From contig NZ_JAKWJU010000002.1 of NCBI RefSeq assembly GCF_022524345.1, forward strand, positions 5,632,001 through 5,696,000: a stretch of DNA of 64,000 nt. Reading direction: 5' to 3'. Source of the stretch: Streptomyces marispadix (GTDB taxonomy: Bacteria; Actinomycetota; Actinomycetes; Streptomycetales; Streptomycetaceae). Every line of letters starts with the position of its first letter. Within the stretch, counting starts at the first letter, position 1. The position numbers were made by a program, and so were the translations under genes. Positions 59,759 to 64,000 of the stretch are shown here, in pieces. The notes below the pieces were generated by a model. It was not told where the DNA came from. It did no database searches and saw nothing but the letters and a program-made list of their open reading frames with translations.

Positions 59759-61102
59759 ATGGCAACCACGCTTGCGGATGACCGGGCCACGCAAAAAGGT
59801 CTACGACGCAGTGTCATCGCTGGGTCGATCGGCGTCCTCGTCCACTGGTTCGACTGGGCGGTCTACGCTTATATGGCCACGACGATGGCGGACATCTTCT
59901 TCCCCAACCAGGACGGTACGGCCAGTCTCCTGTCCGTATTCGCCGTCTTCGCCGTCGCGTTCTTCGTCCGGCCACTCGGATCGGTCATCTTCGGTCACCT
60001 CGGCGACCGCTTCGGCCGCAAGAAGACGCTTTCCCTGGTCATCATTTCCATGGCCGCCGGAACTCTGCTGCTCGGTCTGATACCGGGCTACGACACGATC
60101 GGTCTGCTGGCGCCGATACTCCTCGTCGTCGCCCGGATCATCCAGGGAATCGCGGCCGGTGGTGAATTCGGTTCCGCCGCCGCCTTCCTCGCGGAATACT
60201 CCCCGGCGAAGCGCCGCGGTCTGGGGACCTCCTCCATCGAGGTCGGTTCCGTTCTCGGCTTCCTCCTCGCGTCCTTCGTCGTGTGGGCGCTCCACACGAC
60301 GATGAGCGAAGCGGCGATCACCGCCGGTGGCTGGCGAATTCCCTTCCTCATCACCGTTCCTCTGGCTCTCGTCGGCCTGTACATACGCCTCAAGGTCGAG
60401 GACACCCCGGAATACCGAGCGCTGGAGGAGCTGGACACCGTCCCGGCGTCGCCCGTACCCGAGGTCTTCAAGAGCAACCGCAAGCAGTTCTTCCAGACCA
60501 TCGGCATCGAGACGTTCATGAACTGCACGTTCTATGTGGTGCTCGTCTATCTCCTCACCTATCAAGAGGAGATCGTGGGGCTGCACCCCGACCAGGCCGC
60601 TCTGCTGTCGACCGTCGCCTCCCTGGTCGCCATCGCCCTCATCCCGCTCTCGGGCATCGCCTCCGACCGCGTCGGGCGCAAGCCGGTCCTGCTGAGCGCT
60701 GCCGGAATGCTCATCGTGGGTGCGGTGCCCCTGTTCCTCCTCATGCGACAGGGCACCCAGAACGCCGCCTTCGCGGCGACCGCGGGCCTCGCCGCCATCC
60801 TGGCGGTCATTCTCGGCACGCACTCCGCGACCGTCGCCGAGCTCTTCCCCACCCGCACCCGGCAGAGCGGCCTGTCCATGGCGTACGCGATCGCCGGTGC
60901 CCTCTTCGCCGGCACCCTGCCGTACATCAACACGTGGCTCATCTCGGTGACGGACGACCCGATGGTCCCGGCCTACACCCTCATCGTCGTCGGCGTCGTG
61001 GGCCTGCTGACCGTCCTGACGATCCCGGAGACCAAGAGCACCGACCTTCTCCATGAGTCCGACGTTTCCGCGGGAGGTTCAGTCCCGGCACCCGTACGCT
61101 GA
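59759..61102 (+). CDS. MHS-family (metabolite:H+ symporter) MFS transporter
   Basis: 447-residue 12-helix importer. SVIAGSIGVLVHWFDWAVYAYMATTMADIFFP opens as in the KgtP/ProP/shikimate symporter group. FVRPLGSVIFGHLGDRFGRKKTLSLVI is the MFS A-loop (G-x-x-x-D-R-x-G-R-x-x). RIIQGIAAGGEFGSAAAFLAEYSPAKRRGLGTSSIEVGSVLGFLLASFVVW is the MHS signature. GIASDRVGRKPVLL repeats the loop after helix 8. The substrate should be an organic acid or zwitterion taken up with protons. The ATG at 59759 has GGAG upstream. It is co-directional with LysR, the flavin monooxygenase and RidA. Confidence 0.93.
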   Translation: MATTLADDRATQKGLRRSVIAGSIGVLVHWFDWAVYAYMATTMADIFFPNQDGTASLLSVFAVFAVAFFVRPLGSVIFGHLGDRFGRKKTLSLVIISMAAGTLLLGLIPGYDTIGLLAPILLVVARIIQGIAAGGEFGSAAAFLAEYSPAKRRGLGTSSIEVGSVLGFLLASFVVWALHTTMSEAAITAGGWRIPFLITVPLALVGLYIRLKVEDTPEYRALEELDTVPASPVPEVFKSNRKQFFQTIGIETFMNCTFYVVLVYLLTYQEEIVGLHPDQAALLSTVASLVAIALIPLSGIASDRVGRKPVLLSAAGMLIVGAVPLFLLMRQGTQNAAFAATAGLAAILAVILGTHSATVAELFPTRTRQSGLSMAYAIAGALFAGTLPYINTWLISVTDDPMVPAYTLIVVGVVGLLTVLTIPETKSTDLLHESDVSAGGSVPAPVR

Positions 61103-61169
61103 CCAGCAGCGATGGCGTGGCCGCCAGGCCGGCCTCGCTGTCGGTGCACCGCGGCGGACGGGAGTGCTC

Positions 61170-62093
61170 GTGATCAATGTGACCCTGCGACAGCTCGACT
61201 ACCTGGTGGCGGTCGCCGAACACGGAACGGTCACTGCCGCGGCGCAGGCACTCCATCTCTCGCAGTCGACGGTCTCGTCGGCGATCGCCGACCTGGAACG
61301 CATCCTCAAGATCACCCTTTTTGTGCGGCACGCCCGGGGGCTCTCGCTCACCCGTGACGGGCAGATGGTCCTCGCCGAGGCCAGGCGCCTGCTGCGGGAG
61401 GTCTCAAGCCTGGAGCGCCGCGTGGCCGGCCTGAGCGGGGAGTTGGCAGGGGAACTCCGCATCGGGTGCTATTCGACGATTGCGCCGCTCCTTCTTCCCG
61501 CCATCGTCACCGAGTTCATGCTCAATCACCCGGCCGTGGACGTGAACTTCTCGGAAGGGTCGCAGCACGCGCTCCTGGAACAGATGGAGCAGGGCAAAAG
61601 CGACGTGGCCGTCATGTACGCGTACCGATTCCGGAACCATCTGACGGACCTCGGCCACACCGCCACAAAGCTCACGGCCGTGCCGCCGTACGTCCTGCTC
61701 CACCCTGAGCACGGACTTGCCGGGGCGGACACCGTCGCATTGCGTGATCTCGCGAACGACCCCTATATCCTCTTCGACCTCGAGCCGGGCGGGCAGTACT
61801 TCCTGTCCGTTTTCGACGCGGAGGGCGTGACCCCCGACGTCCGCTTCCGCACGCCCAATTCGGAACTCGTGCGCTGCCTTGTCGCCAGGGGTGCGGGGTA
61901 TTCGCTGCTGAGCCAGCGGCCGAAGACGACGGTCAGCTACGAGGGCCTGCCGTATGTGGCCAAGGAACTCACGGCCAGGCACGAGGGGTTGGACGTCGTA
62001 GCGGTCACACCGGGCGACCGCATGCCCAGCAAGCGGGTCGCGACTTTCATCGAGATGGCCGTGGATCTCCTCAGGCCCGAGGTATTGAGATAA
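61170..62093 (+). CDS. LysR-family transcriptional regulator
   Basis: 307 residues. NVTLRQLDYLVAVAEHGTVTAAAQALHLSQSTVSSAIADLERILKITLFVRHARGLSLTRDGQMVLAEARRLL is the LysR HTH and linker helix. GELRIGCYSTIAPLLLPAIVTEFMLNHPAVDVNFSEGSQHALLEQMEQGKSDVAVMYAY begins the substrate-binding domain, and VARGAGYSLLSQRPKTTVSYEGLPYVAKEL continues it. The GTG at 61170 is chosen because CGGGAG lies 6 bp upstream and the HTH begins at residue 4. It probably activates the transporter, monooxygenase and RidA genes around it in response to their substrate. Confidence 0.93.
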   Translation: MINVTLRQLDYLVAVAEHGTVTAAAQALHLSQSTVSSAIADLERILKITLFVRHARGLSLTRDGQMVLAEARRLLREVSSLERRVAGLSGELAGELRIGCYSTIAPLLLPAIVTEFMLNHPAVDVNFSEGSQHALLEQMEQGKSDVAVMYAYRFRNHLTDLGHTATKLTAVPPYVLLHPEHGLAGADTVALRDLANDPYILFDLEPGGQYFLSVFDAEGVTPDVRFRTPNSELVRCLVARGAGYSLLSQRPKTTVSYEGLPYVAKELTARHEGLDVVAVTPGDRMPSKRVATFIEMAVDLLRPEVLR

Positions 62094-62391
62094 CCGAAGG
62101 GACCTACGGAAATCCATTCTGGTTGACGAGGCCCCTTCTCCGTACGGTGGTGAATCAGTCCAATCCCCGGGCAGCGTCGTCGACTCGGAGGGAGCCACGT
62201 GCCACCCATGGGAACGGAACTCGTCGAGTTCCCGAATGCGGCGACGCCCGCGACAGCCGGCAGGCCAGGACGGGAGGCATTCCTCACTCCACCTCGCCTG
62301 TGCCGTCGCCGGTGGCGACCCGGAGTGAGTTCTCCCGGACGAGTCGCCGAGCGGCGGTGCAACAGATGAAATCCAGCGGAGGTACGTACGG

Positions 62392-63657
62392 ATGTCGAGC
62401 ACAGCGACGGAAGTCCTCGTCGTGGGCGGGGGCCAGGCGGGGATCGCGATGAGCGAGCACCTCGGCAACTACGGTGTCCCGCACATCGTCCTGGAGCGCG
62501 ACCGCGTCGCCGAGCGGTGGCGGACTTCCCGTTGGGATTCCCTCGTGGCCAACGGCCCGGCGTGGCACGACCGTTTCCCGAACCTGGAATTCCACTGCGA
62601 CCCCGACGCCTTTCCCACCAAGGAAGAGGTGGCGGCCTATCTGGCGGAGTACGCGGAGAAGATCGACGCTCCGATCCGCACCGGGGTCGAGGTGACCTCC
62701 GTGACCAAGAACATCGGAGAGCCCGGCTTCCGTGTGGCGACGTCGGAGGGCACCATCGACGCCCGCTACGTCGTGGCCGCGACGGGGCCCTTCCAGAAGC
62801 CGGTGATCCCGGACGTCATACCCGAGGCGGCCCGCATCCACCAGATCCACTCCGGCGGCTACCGCAATCCGCGGCAGCTACCCGAAGGGGCCGTCCTCGT
62901 CATAGGGGCCGGGTCCTCCGGTGTGCAGATCGCGGACGAACTGCGCCGGTCCGGGCGCGAGGTCTACCTCGCCGTCGGCCCGCACGACCGGCCCCCGCGA
63001 CGCTACCGCGGCCGTGACTTCGTCTGGTGGCTCGGCGTCCTCAACAAGTGGGAGGCGGCAACGCCGCCCCAGGGCGCCGAGCACGTCACCATCGCGGTCA
63101 GTGGAGCCCGGGGCGGCCACACAGTGGACTTCCGCGACCTCGCCGAGGACGGCATCACGCTGGTCGGGACGGCCGAGTCCTACGAGGACGGCAAGATCCG
63201 GTTCGCCTCGGACCTCAAGCAGAACATCGTCCAGGGCGACGCCAACTACCTGTCACTGCTTCAGGAGGCCGACGCCTACATCGAGCGCAACGGCCTCGAC
63301 CTGCCCGAGGAGCCGGAGGCGCACCGTCTGCGGGCCGACCCGCGGTGCGTGACGGACCCCCTGCTCGAACTCGACCTCGCCGAGGCGGGCATCGCCTCGA
63401 TCGTCTGGGCCACGGGCTTCACACAGGACTACGGCTGGCTGAAGGTCGACGCGTTCGACGAGAAAGGGCGACCGCGGCACCGGCGTGGCATCTCATCCGA
63501 GCCCGGCGTCTTCTTCCTCGGGCTGCCGTGGCAGTCACGGCGGGGATCAAGCTTCATCTGGGGTGTCTGGCACGACGCGAGATTCCTCGCCGACCACATC
63601 ATGATCCGCCGCTCCTACCGCGCCTACGGCTCGATGGAGGCGCCTGCGACAGCGTGA
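62392..63657 (+). CDS. CzcO/FMO-like flavin-containing monooxygenase
   Basis: 421 residues. TEVLVVGGGQAGIAMSEHLGNYGVPHIVLERDRVAERWRTSRWDSLVANGPAWHDRFPNLEF is the FAD motif plus the R-W-x-S-L segment of class B flavoprotein monooxygenases. ARYVVAATGPFQKPVIPDVIPEAARIHQIHSGGYRNPRQLPEGAVLVIGAGSSGVQIADELRRSGREVYLAVG is the ATG hinge and NADP GxGxSG motif. IVWATGFTQDYGWL is the second ATG motif. It likely N- or C-oxygenates a small substrate, or does Baeyer-Villiger chemistry. ATG at 62392 with GGAGGTACG upstream. RidA follows 149 bp later. Confidence 0.92.
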   Translation: MSSTATEVLVVGGGQAGIAMSEHLGNYGVPHIVLERDRVAERWRTSRWDSLVANGPAWHDRFPNLEFHCDPDAFPTKEEVAAYLAEYAEKIDAPIRTGVEVTSVTKNIGEPGFRVATSEGTIDARYVVAATGPFQKPVIPDVIPEAARIHQIHSGGYRNPRQLPEGAVLVIGAGSSGVQIADELRRSGREVYLAVGPHDRPPRRYRGRDFVWWLGVLNKWEAATPPQGAEHVTIAVSGARGGHTVDFRDLAEDGITLVGTAESYEDGKIRFASDLKQNIVQGDANYLSLLQEADAYIERNGLDLPEEPEAHRLRADPRCVTDPLLELDLAEAGIASIVWATGFTQDYGWLKVDAFDEKGRPRHRRGISSEPGVFFLGLPWQSRRGSSFIWGVWHDARFLADHIMIRRSYRAYGSMEAPATA

Positions 63658-63806
63658 CCGGACCCGCCCGCCGAGGCGCCTCCGGGACGGCACTCCGTCC
63701 CGCCGACGCACCGTCCGACGGCTTCGATTCCGGGGCCCCGAACGGCACTTGGGGCCCTTGCCGCGCCCTGTAGACCGGCGCGAGCTCTCGAAGATTGGGG
63801 AACTCT

Positions 63807-64000
63807 GTGAAGCACACGAGGATCCGTACGTTCAACACCAAGGACACCTACCCCGAGCAGAACCTCGACAACGACCTGTGCCAGGCCGTCGTCGCCGGTG
63901 GCGTCGTATATCTGCGGGGTCAGATCGGTCAGGACCTCGAAACCCGCGAGAGCGTCGGCATCGGCGACGTCGAGGCCCAGGCGGAGAAGGCGATGTCGAA
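63807..64000 (+). CDS. RidA/YjgF-family protein (3' end beyond window)
   Basis: The first 64 residues are visible: VKHTRIRTFNTKDTYPEQNLDNDLCQAVVAGGVVYLRGQIGQDLETRESVGIGDVEAQAEKAM. The segments VVYLRGQIGQD and GDVEAQAEKAM are the YjgF/RidA strand and helix. The family deaminates reactive enamines or imines, or performs related hydrolyses. The GTG at 63807 has GGGGAA upstream. Placement after a flavin monooxygenase and an MHS importer suggests it clears an imine or acrylate-like product of that pathway. The arginine that marks deaminase-active members lies beyond the edge. Confidence 0.85.
   Translation, partial: MKHTRIRTFNTKDTYPEQNLDNDLCQAVVAGGVVYLRGQIGQDLETRESVGIGDVEAQAEKAMS

Noticed and set aside
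1..64000. tRNA, rRNA, insertion sequence or attachment site
   Set aside because: No T-arm GGTTCGAATCC-like stretches with acceptor stems, rRNA segments, transposases or terminal inverted repeats were seen on reading through the window.

Overview
The window reads as chromosomal DNA of a high-GC actinomycete, most likely Streptomyces or a close relative. Coding frames have strongly G/C-ending codons, GTG and TTG starts are common, genes overlap by ATGA/GTGA/TTGA, and the families are typical of the group: a DUF2637 membrane protein, an F420/FMN PPOX protein, the AlkA-type Ada/glycosylase fusion, a T7SS-signal protein, an XRE-cupin regulator and a DmdR-like iron box. No rRNA, tRNA, CRISPR array or insertion sequence was recognised. 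The window opens inside a GNAT gene and closes inside a RidA-family gene.

Layout. (1) 1-9.7 kb, minus strand: a candidate conflict or defence operon, read right to left. It encodes a membrane protein, a nucleoside-phosphorylase/pseudokinase fusion, an Upf1-like SF1 helicase, an unknown winged-helix protein, a COG3044 ABC-class ATPase and a GNAT acetyltransferase. (2) 10.3-11.3 kb: a PfkB sugar kinase. (3) 11.4-14.4 kb: a four-gene minus-strand T7SS-effector-like operon held together by ATGA/GTGA overlaps; its distal part is visibly AT-richer than its surroundings. (4) 14.6-25.7 kb: housekeeping and regulation: AidB-like acyl-CoA dehydrogenase, YihY, PadR-HAAS pair, RsgA, NTF2-like/MarR pair, a frameshifted MFS transporter, AlkA and a PPOX enzyme. 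(5) 25.9-32.5 kb: a PP2C-like protein that has lost metal ligands, DUF2637, a FhuF-like ferric reductase behind an iron box, GntR and a TPR protein. (6) 33.3-40.7 kb: about 25 tandem bacterial Ig-like domains with no signal peptide, interrupted by at least eight frame changes. (7) 40.9-45.2 kb: MerR with its operator, GyrI-like, HhH-GPD, alpha/beta hydrolase and a small secreted protein. (8) 45.6-49.7 kb: a three-gene LodA/LodB-type quinoprotein oxidase operon. (9) 49.8-54.7 kb: thioesterase, XRE-cupin, thioredoxin-reductase-like, methyltransferase, aromatic-ring monooxygenase, DUF1330. (10) 54.7-64 kb: a frameshifted amine oxidase, a ferredoxin/PPOX-FNR electron-transfer pair under a TetR, then an MHS transporter, LysR, flavin monooxygenase and RidA, which look like a catabolic locus.

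The strongest candidate for an undescribed system is the 2.8-9.7 kb operon. A predicted nucleotide- or nucleoside-cleaving domain is fused to a kinase fold that has lost its catalytic lysine and HRD aspartate. It is coupled within 9 bp, and then by GTGA overlap, to an SF1 helicase and an unknown DNA-binding-like protein, with a membrane protein upstream. All functional statements rest on motif reading by eye; no database search was run.
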